Under the pieces are notes generated by a model. It did no database searches, was not told the DNA's origin, and was given only the letters and a program-made list of their open reading frames with translations. From assembly GCA_913062625.1 (NCBI GenBank), contig CAJXWP010000014.1, positions 1 through 54,252 on the forward strand: a stretch of DNA of 54,252 nucleotides, read 5' to 3'. Shown here in pieces: positions 1-7,996 of the stretch (its first letter is position 1; every line of letters begins with the position of its first letter). The stretch is from an uncultured Haliea sp. GTDB taxonomy: Bacteria; Pseudomonadota; Gammaproteobacteria; Pseudomonadales; Halieaceae. The position numbers and the translations under genes are program-made.

Positions 1-2
1 TG

Positions 3-1130
3 GTTATTTTGTTGCTTGTCGCCGCGCTCGTGGCGACACTCGGCTTTTGGGCTGCAGATCGGTGGGACACTAAGCCGATCCGCACTAATAGCGCTGTTAT
101 TGACGCTACTGGGGGTGAGTACTTCCAGTGGAAGATGATTACAACTTGGCCTAAAAATTTCCCCGGGCTGGGTTTTGCCGCCGAAAATTTTGCACGCTCC
201 GTTGAGGAAATGAGTGGCGGCCGGCTGACGGTCCGAGTGTATGGCGCCGGAGAAATAGTGCCAGCACTGGGGGTGTTTGATGCCGTTTCAGAGGGCGTCG
301 TAGATGCAGGTCATGGAGCCGCTTATTACTGGAAAGGTAAAGTGCCCGCATCGGTGTTTTTTACTGCCGTGCCCTTTGGTTTGACCGCGCAGGAGACGAA
401 TGGCTGGCTGCATTACGGCGGTGGGCTCGAGTTGTGGCAGGAGGCATATGCGCCTTACAACTTAGTGCCGATGGCCGGCGGCAGCACGGGCGTGCAAATG
501 GCGGGTTGGTTTAACAAGGAAATTAATTCAATTGCCGACCTAAAAGGCTTGAAAATGCGCATACCCGGTTTGGCCGGCGAGGTCTTTGCCGCAGCGGGGG
601 GCACCGCCGTGACAATTCCCGGTGGAGAACTTTATACATCGATGCAGACCGGCGTCATCGATGCCGTTGAATGGGTCGGTCCCTACAACGATAAGTCACT
701 GGGATTTCATCAGGTGGCAAAATACTATTATTATCCGGGCTGGCACGAGCCTGGATCTATCCTCGAATTCGTGGTGAACAAGGATTCTTTAGACGCGCTA
801 CCGAAGGATTTACAGGCCATCGTCACATACGCATCGAGAGCGGCCAACCAAGACATGTTGGATGAGTATACCGCACGTAACAACGCCGCCCTGCAAAGTT
901 TGGTCGATGAACACGGGGTGCAACTGCGCCGTCTTCCAGAAGACGTATTACTCGCCCTATGGCAGGGCACTCAGGTGGTGATGCAGAAGCTCGTTGAATC
1001 TGACCCAATGGCAGCGAAGGTCTATGCCTCCTATAGTGATTTTTATAAAGGCGTGCGTAACTACCATCACATTTCGGAGCAAGCCTATCTCAACGCTCGC
1101 GACGAGGTGTTTGGCGACGAGGATTTTTAG
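3..1130 (+). CDS. TRAP transporter substrate-binding protein, DctP/TakP type (5' end cut off)
   Basis: Periplasmic solute receptor of a tripartite ATP-independent (TRAP) transporter, delivering an organic acid-like ligand to a DctQ/DctM permease. The frame is open to the left edge. The first possible start in view is TTG at 9, but upstream codons continue the hydrophobic stretch, so the true start probably lies outside. A membrane or signal segment (about the first 20 residues, rich in L, V and A) is followed by the mature domain beginning near FQWKMITTWP. Family landmarks include the central GLKMRIPG and the GELYTSMQTGVIDAVEW stretch that lines the binding cleft in TakP-like proteins. About 373 residues is normal. 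It converges on the dctQ-dctM unit, unlike the usual co-directional operon. The ligand cannot be told from sequence; keto acids or mannitol/chloroaromatic-type ligands are known for relatives. Confidence 0.88.
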   Translation, partial: VILLLVAALVATLGFWAADRWDTKPIRTNSAVIDATGGEYFQWKMITTWPKNFPGLGFAAENFARSVEEMSGGRLTVRVYGAGEIVPALGVFDAVSEGVVDAGHGAAYYWKGKVPASVFFTAVPFGLTAQETNGWLHYGGGLELWQEAYAPYNLVPMAGGSTGVQMAGWFNKEINSIADLKGLKMRIPGLAGEVFAAAGGTAVTIPGGELYTSMQTGVIDAVEWVGPYNDKSLGFHQVAKYYYYPGWHEPGSILEFVVNKDSLDALPKDLQAIVTYASRAANQDMLDEYTARNNAALQSLVDEHGVQLRRLPEDVLLALWQGTQVVMQKLVESDPMAAKVYASYSDFYKGVRNYHHISEQAYLNARDEVFGDEDF

Positions 1131-1200
1131 TGCGGCGCAGGACTGTTATGTGAGAGCGTAAACCCTCAGCAGTTCCGCGCTACTGTTTTTGCACGGGCGA

Positions 1201-1593
1201 TTATTGTTGAATGGTCCGAGTGCGGCCATTGATATCAATGGCGACAAAGACAAACTCCCCTTCAGTCACTTTGATGGGCTCTCGGTCGTGCTGCGAGTTG
1301 ATCCAGACTTCAACGACAATTCGAACAGAACTGCGCCCCACTTCAAGTACATCGCAATAACACGATACCACCGCGCCAACATGGACAGGTGTTAGAAACG
1401 TCATACCATTAATAGCCACGGTGGCCACTCTGCCACTAGCGACTTCGCTGGCCGTAATCATTCCTGCAATGTCCATTTGCGACAATAACCAGCCGCCAAA
1501 AATGTCTCCGTTGGCGTTGGTGTCTTTAGGCATTGCGACCGTTTGCAGCGCAAGATCGCCGTGGGGTGCAGGTGCGGTATCAATATCACTCAT
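1201..1593 (-). CDS. Acyl-CoA thioesterase, YciA-like hotdog protein
   Basis: Predicted cytosolic hotdog-fold thioesterase that hydrolyses acyl-CoA to free acid and CoA. The 130-residue protein carries the YciA-type segment DTNANGDIFGGWLLSQMD (about residues 24-41), with the catalytic-type Asp in GDIFGGW, followed by a typical hotdog core. ATG at 1593 is preceded by an AGAAAGG ribosome site. It lies 33 bp behind dctM on the same strand and could be the last gene of the dctQ-dctM unit, perhaps linking import of an organic acid to CoA recycling (inference). Family assignment is firm; chain-length preference is unknown. Confidence 0.88.
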   Translation of the reverse strand: MSDIDTAPAPHGDLALQTVAMPKDTNANGDIFGGWLLSQMDIAGMITASEVASGRVATVAINGMTFLTPVHVGAVVSCYCDVLEVGRSSVRIVVEVWINSQHDREPIKVTEGEFVFVAIDINGRTRTIQQ

Positions 1594-1626
1594 GTTAATT
1601 ACCTTTCTCGAATTGGGTCGCTTGGT

Positions 1627-2985
1627 CTATTGCATTACCGAGGGTAGCCAGGTTGCTATTCCTGGCCAAAACCAGAGCGCGATTAACAGTGTTAACTGCA
1701 TGAGTATAAAGGGAACTACACCTCGGTAGATAGCGCTTGTAGGCACTGATTCAGGTGCAACCCCGCGAAGATAGAAAAGCGCAAAACCAAAGGGCGGTGT
1801 AAGGAATGACGTTTGTAGATTTAATGCGATCATCACGCCTAGCCAGACGGGGTCCAGCCCCATCGCAAGAAGAATCGGGCCGACAATGGGCACGACGACG
1901 AAGGTGATCTCGATAAAGTCGAGAATAAAGCCGAGCAGAAAAATCGCCACCATTACTACCAAAGTGGCGCCCATCACGCCCCCGGGGAGGCCATAGAAGA
2001 ACGTCTGTATCAACTCTTCCCCACCAAAGCCTCTGAAAACCAGGGAGAACACGGCCGCGCCTATCAATATCATAAACACCATGCAGGTAACTTCGAGCGT
2101 TTGTCGCATAGCGTCTTTGAGTCGCGCGACGCTCATTTGTCCTTTCGCTAGAGCCAGCACCAGCGCGCCAATCGCTCCAATGCCGGCCGCTTCCGTCGGC
2201 GTTGCAGCACCCGCAAGAATTGAACCGAGTACCACTATAATCAGCGCTAGTGGCGGCACCAGCCCGCGCAGCACTTCACCGACGGATACAGGCTCAAGCG
2301 TGCTCGCCGGCGCCGTTTCTGGTTTCAGTCGAGCCTGGGCGAGCAAGTACAAGATGTACATGGCTACGAGTATTAGCCCGGGAATGAGTGCGCCCATAAA
2401 CAGGTCACCGACGGATACCGTCTTAGGGTTGAGGCTGCCCATGGTTAGCTGAGCCTGTTGGTAGGCATTGGAGAGAATGTCGCCTAGCAGCACGAGGGCA
2501 ATGGAAGGCGGAATAATTTGTCCTAGCGTGCCCGTTGCACAGATCGTCCCGGCCGCGAGCGAGGGGCTATAGCCACTGCGCAACATGCTCGGGAGAGACA
2601 GAAGGCCCATTGTTACCACCGTAGCACCGACAATACCGGTGCTCGCTGCGAGAAACATGCCCACGACAACCACCGAAACACCGAGGCCACCGCGCACGCT
2701 ACCAAACAACCGCGCCATATTGTCGAGCAGCTCCTCTGCTACGCGAGATTTTTCTAAAATGGTACCCATGAGAATAAACAGCGGGACAGCGATGAGGGTA
2801 GCGTTATTGATGGTACCGAAAATGCGAGCAGGGAGTGCAGACAGGAAGCCCGCGTCGAAAACGCCAGTAAGCACCCCCCCCGTAGCGAAGGCCAGTGCTG
2901 TTCCGGCGAGCGTAAATGCCACCGGATATCCCAGCATGAGAACCACACAAACTGCGAGGAAGAGGTAGAGAGAGAGGTACTCCAC
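1627..2985 (-). CDS. dctM: TRAP transporter large permease, DctM
   Basis: Main membrane subunit of a TRAP transporter, using an ion gradient to import the solute handed over by the DctP receptor. The 452 residues form about a dozen hydrophobic segments with the family's GATVVTMGLLSLPSML and GTLGQIIPPSIALV regions in the first half. The length is typical. The start is GTG at 2985, whose G is shared with the dctQ stop (TAGTG), so translation is coupled. The N-terminus and neighbours resemble the mannitol/chloroaromatic-type branch more than the DctM branch for C4-dicarboxylates (weak inference). Confidence 0.93.
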   Translation of the reverse strand: MEYLSLYLFLAVCVVLMLGYPVAFTLAGTALAFATGGVLTGVFDAGFLSALPARIFGTINNATLIAVPLFILMGTILEKSRVAEELLDNMARLFGSVRGGLGVSVVVVGMFLAASTGIVGATVVTMGLLSLPSMLRSGYSPSLAAGTICATGTLGQIIPPSIALVLLGDILSNAYQQAQLTMGSLNPKTVSVGDLFMGALIPGLILVAMYILYLLAQARLKPETAPASTLEPVSVGEVLRGLVPPLALIIVVLGSILAGAATPTEAAGIGAIGALVLALAKGQMSVARLKDAMRQTLEVTCMVFMILIGAAVFSLVFRGFGGEELIQTFFYGLPGGVMGATLVVMVAIFLLGFILDFIEITFVVVPIVGPILLAMGLDPVWLGVMIALNLQTSFLTPPFGFALFYLRGVAPESVPTSAIYRGVVPFILMQLTLLIALWFWPGIATWLPSVMQ

Positions 2986-3509
2986 TATTGCTCTGCGCGC
3001 TCTACCAGAATCAGAGCATTACGAAACACTTCGGCGACGGCCTGCAGGGCAAGGTTTATCGCCATCAACGGGATAAGGCTTTTGAGCAGAAACACTGCTG
3101 GAATTCCGCCGGGCTCTGCGGAAGTCTCACGCATGGCCCAAGACACAGTCACGTAATTTGTACTGCTGATGAGTATAAAAGCACACAGCGGGAGTAGGAA
3201 TACGATGCCCCCGAGGCTATCAATCCAGCTTCGTGTTCGCAGACTAAATTTACGATAAAAAATATCGACTCGGACATGAGCGCCGACCTTCAGAGCATAC
3301 GCTGTCCCGAGCAGAAATAGGCTGCCATGCATGTAGATCACGGACTCCTGTGCAGCGATAGAGCCGATACCGAAGCCGTAACGCAGCACCACGATAAGGC
3401 CGGTAACTAAAGCCATGCCAAGCGTTAGCCAGGCCAGTGTGCGACCACTGTATTCTGTGAACCTGTCGATGTTACGGACACACGTTTGTATAACCGATAT
3501 CCCTGTCAT
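2985..3509 (-). CDS. dctQ: TRAP transporter small permease, DctQ
   Basis: Small four-helix membrane subunit that pairs with DctM. 174 residues when read from ATG at 3509, which has an AAGAGA site upstream; a GTG at 3527 would add six residues. Four hydrophobic segments are seen, near residues 24-45, 55-75, 95-115 and 135-160. The second-helix region SVIYMHGSLFLLGTAYALK and following VRVDIFY are typical of DctQ proteins. It is first in a leftward unit with dctM. The cognate binding-protein gene is probably the one at the left edge, on the other strand. Confidence 0.9.
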   Translation of the reverse strand: MTGISVIQTCVRNIDRFTEYSGRTLAWLTLGMALVTGLIVVLRYGFGIGSIAAQESVIYMHGSLFLLGTAYALKVGAHVRVDIFYRKFSLRTRSWIDSLGGIVFLLPLCAFILISSTNYVTVSWAMRETSAEPGGIPAVFLLKSLIPLMAINLALQAVAEVFRNALILVERAEQ

Positions 3510-4230
3510 GCTATCTCTTGCTGCCACAGCGCGTGACGTTGTCTGTTAAGCAATATGTTCAACAAAGAGGAAACATCCACGCAGAAATAATACGAGCAAT
3601 GTTGTGAGCGCGCGCTGAGCCATTGCTAATTTGTTGCGGCTGCTTGACTGTGGCGTTAATTGTTGTGCTCTCCTGGTTAACGTGGCCTGCCGTTGGTCGA
3701 GCTTATTTAAACGCGCTTTTGTCAGCACCTAAGAATCTACAGAGGATGGTGGCATAACGACGCTCATGAGGGGCTCTTCGTCACGGCTAGAGCATCTTCT
3801 CGTTCCTTCGATTCACTGATAATCTGGACTCATTATATGCGCTGTTGGCATCATACTGCCGTATGTCTTGTGCAATGGCCCAACCGGTTTGTTCAGGGTT
3901 AAATGTTCTACGCCCATTACCTGTGCTGCGTCTTTTTCTTTTCGTCGACCGAACCGTCAGGGGATTCAAATTACCCCATTACCACATGCATATCAATGGC
4001 TTGAGTGGTACCTCTGAAGCGGGTCACACACGTAAACCCCTCATAATCCCGCAAGTTTGCGCTTGCGGCTTCGTTAGCTTTATTCCTTAAAAGGACTGGA
4101 GGACAAAATAGTGCCACGATGACTATCACAGTGGATGGGCCTTTTTGATTTTGCCGCGACGGAGTATCATGTTGGCTAACCAGTGCTGGGAAACGGTTCC
4201 ACGGCAGGCCTAGAATTTGGACGTAATCGA
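3510..4230. other. Gene-free region between dctQ and yaaA
   Basis: About 720 bp with no convincing gene. Small open frames exist on both strands (for example 3845-4090 +), but they lack recognisable domains and good ribosome sites. The region contains a strong small hairpin (4049-4068) and a Shine-Dalgarno-like GGAGG (4098-4102), followed by two tiny overlapping frames: GTG at 4111 (three codons) and ATG at 4119 (nine codons). It presumably holds the promoters of dctQ (leftward) and yaaA (rightward). I see no tRNA, insertion sequence or repeat array in it. Confidence 0.6.
4049..4068 (+). other. Stem-loop upstream of yaaA
   Basis: Perfect 7-bp inverted repeat CCGCAAG / CTTGCGG around a 6-nt loop (TTTGCG). 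No run of T follows directly, so it is not a classical terminator. It lies 162 bp before yaaA and 30 bp before a GGAGG sequence, so it could be part of an untranslated leader or a processed RNA. Confidence 0.4.
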
Positions 4231-5010
4231 ATGTTGACTGTTATATCTCCCGCCAAAACGTTGGACTTTGATACGCCTGCGGGCACTAATAGTGCCACTC
4301 AGCCCGAGTTTCTGGCGCAGTCTGCCGGGCTTGTAGAAGATGCACGTGCGCTCAGTCCGGAAGATATTCAGGCGTTGATGGGTGTCAGTGAGAATATTGC
4401 ACAGCTGAATCATCGGCGGTTCATGGATTGGAGGGTGCCCTTTGAATTGGACAACGCTAAGCAGTCAATACTGGCGTTCAAGGGAGATGTCTATACGGGC
4501 TTGGAGGCCTCGACGTTGACAGAGGCACAGCTCAGTTTTGCCCAAAGTCACCTGCGTATTCTTTCTGGCCTTTACGGCGTATTGCGGCCGCTAGACTTGA
4601 TGCAGCCCTATCGGCTTGAAATGGGGCTTAAGTTTGTGAATCGCGGGGGCAAAAATCTCTACCAATTCTGGGGTGATGCCATCACCAAGTCGCTGAATAA
4701 ACAGCTGCAAAATTCGCGCAGCAAGGTGTTGGTCAATCTCGCATCCAACGAATATTTCAAGTCGGTACAGTCAAAGATGTTAGATGCCGATATCATCACG
4801 CCCGTCTTCAAGGACTTCAAGGGCGGAAAGTACAAGGTGATCAGTTTTTTTGCTAAGAGAGCACGCGGACAAATGGCACGCTTTATTATCGATAACGAAT
4901 TAGATGAGCCCGACGGCATCAAAGAGTTTACAGCCGACGGTTATCGTTATAACAAAGCCGAATCGAGCGCGCGTGAATGGTTGTTTACCCGCAAAGATCG
5001 CCCGGTCTAG
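4231..5010 (+). CDS. yaaA: Peroxide stress protein YaaA (DUF328)
   Basis: YaaA homologue; the E. coli protein limits intracellular free iron and so protects DNA under hydrogen peroxide, and the family has been shown to bind DNA. Start ATG 4231 is chosen because MLTVISPAKTLDF is the conserved family N-terminus; a longer frame begins at 4183 but lacks support. The resulting 259 residues match the E. coli length (258). Conserved segments include LRILSGLYGVLRPLDLMQPY and the C-terminal FFAKRARGQMARFI. Its presence alongside oxyR in the same window fits an aerobic lifestyle. Single gene, converging on the acyltransferase-like gene. Confidence 0.95.
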   Translation: MLTVISPAKTLDFDTPAGTNSATQPEFLAQSAGLVEDARALSPEDIQALMGVSENIAQLNHRRFMDWRVPFELDNAKQSILAFKGDVYTGLEASTLTEAQLSFAQSHLRILSGLYGVLRPLDLMQPYRLEMGLKFVNRGGKNLYQFWGDAITKSLNKQLQNSRSKVLVNLASNEYFKSVQSKMLDADIITPVFKDFKGGKYKVISFFAKRARGQMARFIIDNELDEPDGIKEFTADGYRYNKAESSAREWLFTRKDRPV

Positions 5011-5042
5011 TTGCCGTTTGCACGGTTAGCGGCGGGAACACA

Positions 5043-6200
5043 TCACTTGAAGGGCAGCATTTTTACTGCTGATTGGCGGTAAAGGTCGTTTTGCTCCTCC
5101 TCACGGCGAGTAAAGTCGCCCACGGCTGCGGAGAGATCTGGGTCTGCAATCCAGTGATTTGACCATGTGGTTATCGGGCGAAATCCGCGTTGAATTTTGT
5201 GTTCTCCCTGTGCTCCTGGGTCAAACCGCGCCAGCTTGTTGGCGATACAGTACTCAATTCCTTGGTAGTAGCAGGCCTCAAAATGTAGGCAGTCATATTC
5301 TTCTTCGCAGCCCCAGTATCGCCCGTAAAGGGTATCGTCAGAACAGAAATATAAGGCTCCGGCCACCGCATGCGCATCGAGATACGCCAGCACCATGACC
5401 ACTTGGTCTCCCATGCCCGCAGCGGTAGTGACAAAAAAATCGCGACTCAGGTACCCACCGTGACCACTGCGTTTGGCATAGGTCAGCTGGTAAAAGCGAT
5501 AGAATTGCTCCCATTCTTGCTCGCCAATGTTCGCACCCGTCAGTGTTTTCATCACCAGACCCTGCTCTGCGACGCGCCGGCGTTCTTTTTTCAGTGCCTT
5601 GCGTTTGCGGCTGTTAAAGGTCGAGAGAAAATCCTCGAAACAACTATAGTTATCGTTGAACCAGTGAAACTGAGTGCCAGCACGGCGGTGCAGACCAGCG
5701 GCTAGCAGAGTCTCGCTCTTAGCCTCATCGGGGAACAATAGGTGCCAGGATGAAATATTTCGTTGCGCGGCTAGCGTTTTTATAGCGTGAAGCACGGCGT
5801 GTAAGCCTTCGTCTGCGTCAAGTTCAGGTGAGACGCATAGGCGGGGTCCCGTGGCGGGCGTGAAAGGTATTGCGGTGAGCAATTTCGGATAATAGACGAG
5901 TCCGCGCTGTCGCCAGGCATCGGCCCAAGACCAGTCGAATACGTACTCGCCGTAAGAATGTGTTTTTAAGTACAGCGGCATAATGGCGACCACTTCGTCG
6001 TCACGGCGCAGGATGAGATGGCATGGCTGCCATCCGGTTTCTACCGTTGTGCATCCGGTTGTTTCCAGTCCTAGCAGGAAATCATGGCGCAGAAACGGAT
6101 AATCAGTATTGGCGATAGCATTCCATTGTGTCGCAGAAATCTGGTTGATACTGGTGAGAAACTCGACGGTCAGGGCATGCGGGTGCGAAGTTAGGGCCAT
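5043..6200 (-). CDS. GNAT/FemAB-like protein of the DUF482 (COG3146) family
   Basis: Predicted acyltransferase-fold protein of unknown substrate, 385 residues from ATG 6200; GTG at 6215 would add five residues and overlap ubiA by 8 bp, but ATG 6200 has a better-placed TGAG. Family marks are the RKRKALKKERRRV basic stretch (around 195-207), the FYRFYQLTYAKRSGHGGYLS segment, and the C-terminal FDPGAQGEHKIQRGFRP. It follows ubiA closely (7-bp gap), so it is probably co-transcribed with ubiC-ubiA. Relatives are annotated as peptidoglycan or N-acyltransferase-like; I do not assign a reaction. Confidence 0.8.
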   Translation of the reverse strand: MALTSHPHALTVEFLTSINQISATQWNAIANTDYPFLRHDFLLGLETTGCTTVETGWQPCHLILRRDDEVVAIMPLYLKTHSYGEYVFDWSWADAWRQRGLVYYPKLLTAIPFTPATGPRLCVSPELDADEGLHAVLHAIKTLAAQRNISSWHLLFPDEAKSETLLAAGLHRRAGTQFHWFNDNYSCFEDFLSTFNSRKRKALKKERRRVAEQGLVMKTLTGANIGEQEWEQFYRFYQLTYAKRSGHGGYLSRDFFVTTAAGMGDQVVMVLAYLDAHAVAGALYFCSDDTLYGRYWGCEEEYDCLHFEACYYQGIEYCIANKLARFDPGAQGEHKIQRGFRPITTWSNHWIADPDLSAAVGDFTRREEEQNDLYRQSAVKMLPFK

Positions 6201-6207
6201 TGGCGGC

Positions 6208-7077
6208 TCAAACACCGTCTGTTAGATAGCTGAGAACCACACCGGCAAAGATTATCATGCCCACCCAGTTGTTATGTAAAAAAGCCCTGAAACAGTCATC
6301 CGGCCTGCGTGCGCGGATTAAGTATTGCTGATAGCTAAACAGAGCGGCAGATACGATCAGTGCTACATTGTAGTAGAGGCCCAGCCCAAACGCCTGACCT
6401 GCGAGGTAAAGCGATATGAGGCTGGACGCCTGGAGCACCGCAATCATGAGGCGATCGTATGAGCCAAATAATATGGCTGTGGATTTTATGCCTATTTTGA
6501 GGTCGTCTTGTCGGTCCACCATGGCATATTCCGTGTCATAGGCCATAGTCCAGAGCAGGTTTCCCAGATAGGCCAGCCAGAGCGCGGGAGGCAGGGCTTC
6601 ACTCTGGGCAGCGAAAGCCATTGGAATACTCCAGGAAAATGCTGCGCCCAATACTAGTTGTGGTAATTGCATATACCGTTTCATAAACGGGTAGCTGGCC
6701 ACGAGTATTACCGCAGCGACAGAAAGTATGACGGTTAATCGGTTAGTTAACAGCACCAGTATGAACGCCGCTAGCATTAATACCACAAACAGGATCATTG
6801 CCTCTCGAACAGTGACTGCTCCGGTCACCAAGGGTCGAGCTCTGGTGCGTGCTACCGCGCCATCTAGATTCCGGTCAGCAATGTCGTTGATGATGCAACC
6901 GGCGGAGCGGGTGAGAAAGGTGCCGGCTAAAAAAATAGCGAGTAGCGTATAGTTAGGCACACCTTGCGCCGCAAGCCAAAGGGCCCAAAGGGCGGGCCAC
7001 AACAGAAGTAGGGTGCCGATCGGTTTGTCAAAGCGAATCAGTTGCAGCAGGGCATGAGTTTTGGGTGAGATTGCCAT
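6208..7077 (-). CDS. ubiA: 4-hydroxybenzoate polyprenyltransferase
   Basis: Integral membrane prenyltransferase that attaches the polyprenyl tail to 4-hydroxybenzoate, the second committed step of ubiquinone synthesis. Both Asp-rich Mg-diphosphate motifs are present: N64-D65-x-x-D68-x-x-x-D72 and D181-x6-D188-x-x-D191-D192. There are eight to nine hydrophobic segments, and 289 residues is the usual length. It follows ubiC, whose product makes its substrate, on the same strand with a 33-bp gap. Confidence 0.97.
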   Translation of the reverse strand: MAISPKTHALLQLIRFDKPIGTLLLLWPALWALWLAAQGVPNYTLLAIFLAGTFLTRSAGCIINDIADRNLDGAVARTRARPLVTGAVTVREAMILFVVLMLAAFILVLLTNRLTVILSVAAVILVASYPFMKRYMQLPQLVLGAAFSWSIPMAFAAQSEALPPALWLAYLGNLLWTMAYDTEYAMVDRQDDLKIGIKSTAILFGSYDRLMIAVLQASSLISLYLAGQAFGLGLYYNVALIVSAALFSYQQYLIRARRPDDCFRAFLHNNWVGMIIFAGVVLSYLTDGV

Positions 7078-7110
7078 TGAAACCTATTGCGGCGTGTCGA
7101 ACGGTGTAGC

Positions 7111-7764
7111 TTACTGGGTTAGCGACGTAAATGCAGTCTTGACCTTGCTTCGCTGTGTACGATGCATCGAAGGCGCTGTCTTCCAGGGTGTGAAAGTGTT
7201 TAAAAAAACTTCACTGACCATGAGTTTTTCTCCACTGACCTCGAAACGGCAGCGACGCCCCCAGGCGGGTTCCGGTTGGCGGAGCTCGCTGGGTAAATAG
7301 GCACTGCTTCCCGGCATGCGCGAAACTTCAAAGGGATAGCGGCGCATGCCCGGATGTTTGAACAGAAAAGCCCCCAGCGATTTGTTCTGTAACCGACGCA
7401 GGTGCGCCAGACTGCCATTGAGGCTTGTAATGGGAAAGATGCTGCGGGCAAACACGACAGCACGGTCATCCAATAATAGAACGACCTCGCGCACCAGTGC
7501 GAGCTGCCTGGGCGGCAGGTCTAATAGCCGTCGTTCGGAGAGTAGGGGTACCTCCCAGCCCTGATGCAATCGTTTTACGCTGAATTGCCCCTGTTCAGAC
7601 GCTATCAGTCGTGCCGTCAAAGAGCCATTGTCCGTTAACCAAGCGCGCACATTAGGCGATAGCGTTTCACGGGCACAGAGCGCCTCAGGCCGCCAGCGAG
7701 GCTCAATGGCTAGCCGTTTACGCCACTGTGGCCGGGGTATAAATGTGGTACTGGACAGTTGCAA
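7111..7764 (-). CDS. ubiC: Chorismate lyase (chorismate-pyruvate lyase)
   Basis: Converts chorismate to 4-hydroxybenzoate and pyruvate, feeding UbiA. Recognised by the family fold with the WLTDNGSLTARL segment and the terminal GRRCRFEVSGEKLMVSEVFL. No ATG is available. I prefer TTG 7764 (217 residues) because AAGGA lies 10 nt upstream and the family N-terminus is short. An in-frame TTG at 7875 (254 residues) would start only about 6 nt after the predicted transcription start. About 25 residues extend beyond the usual C-terminus, rich in K, R and T. First gene of ubiC-ubiA. Confidence 0.9.
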   Translation of the reverse strand: MQLSSTTFIPRPQWRKRLAIEPRWRPEALCARETLSPNVRAWLTDNGSLTARLIASEQGQFSVKRLHQGWEVPLLSERRLLDLPPRQLALVREVVLLLDDRAVVFARSIFPITSLNGSLAHLRRLQNKSLGAFLFKHPGMRRYPFEVSRMPGSSAYLPSELRQPEPAWGRRCRFEVSGEKLMVSEVFLNTFTPWKTAPSMHRTQRSKVKTAFTSLTQ

Positions 7765-7887
7765 ACGTGAGACATCCTTAATTTGAGTGGCGAGAATGCG
7801 GTATCGGGCGTGTGCTTGCAAGAGCGATAGCGGCTCAAATTTCCAGAAGTTTGATAGGAAAAAATCCTTGCACAATTATTGTACAAC

Positions 7888-7917
7888 TCTATAGTGTTCG
7901 GTTTCTAAATTTGTCCA
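7888..7917 (-). promoter_or_regulatory. Candidate sigma70 promoter for ubiC-ubiA
   Basis: On the minus strand, TGGACA (7917-7912), an 18-nt spacer and TATAGA (7893-7888). Predicted transcription start near 7881, which supports the internal ubiC start at 7764 rather than 7875. Judged by eye against consensus. Confidence 0.42.
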
Positions 7918-7950
7918 GTGCCTGTCGCTGCAGCGTCGCGAATCCTGCGC

Positions 7951-7979
7951 TCGGCAGTGACGTCATCCGTAAATATTAT
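7951..7979 (+). promoter_or_regulatory. Candidate sigma70 promoter for the rubredoxin gene
   Basis: TCGGCA (7951-7956), a 17-nt spacer and TATTAT (7974-7979), 17 bp before ATG 7997. It is divergent from the ubiC promoter in the same 230-bp gap. Judged by eye. Confidence 0.4.
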
Positions 7980-7996
7980 AGAAAGTGAGAACTAGT

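Noticed and set aside
3960-3990. tRNA T-arm-like GGGGATTCAAATTACCCC
   Set aside because: The stem is mismatched and no acceptor, D or anticodon arms can be built around it.
3845-4090. 81-codon Cys-containing frame upstream of yaaA
   Set aside because: No recognisable domain, no good ribosome site, and composition like the surrounding non-coding sequence.
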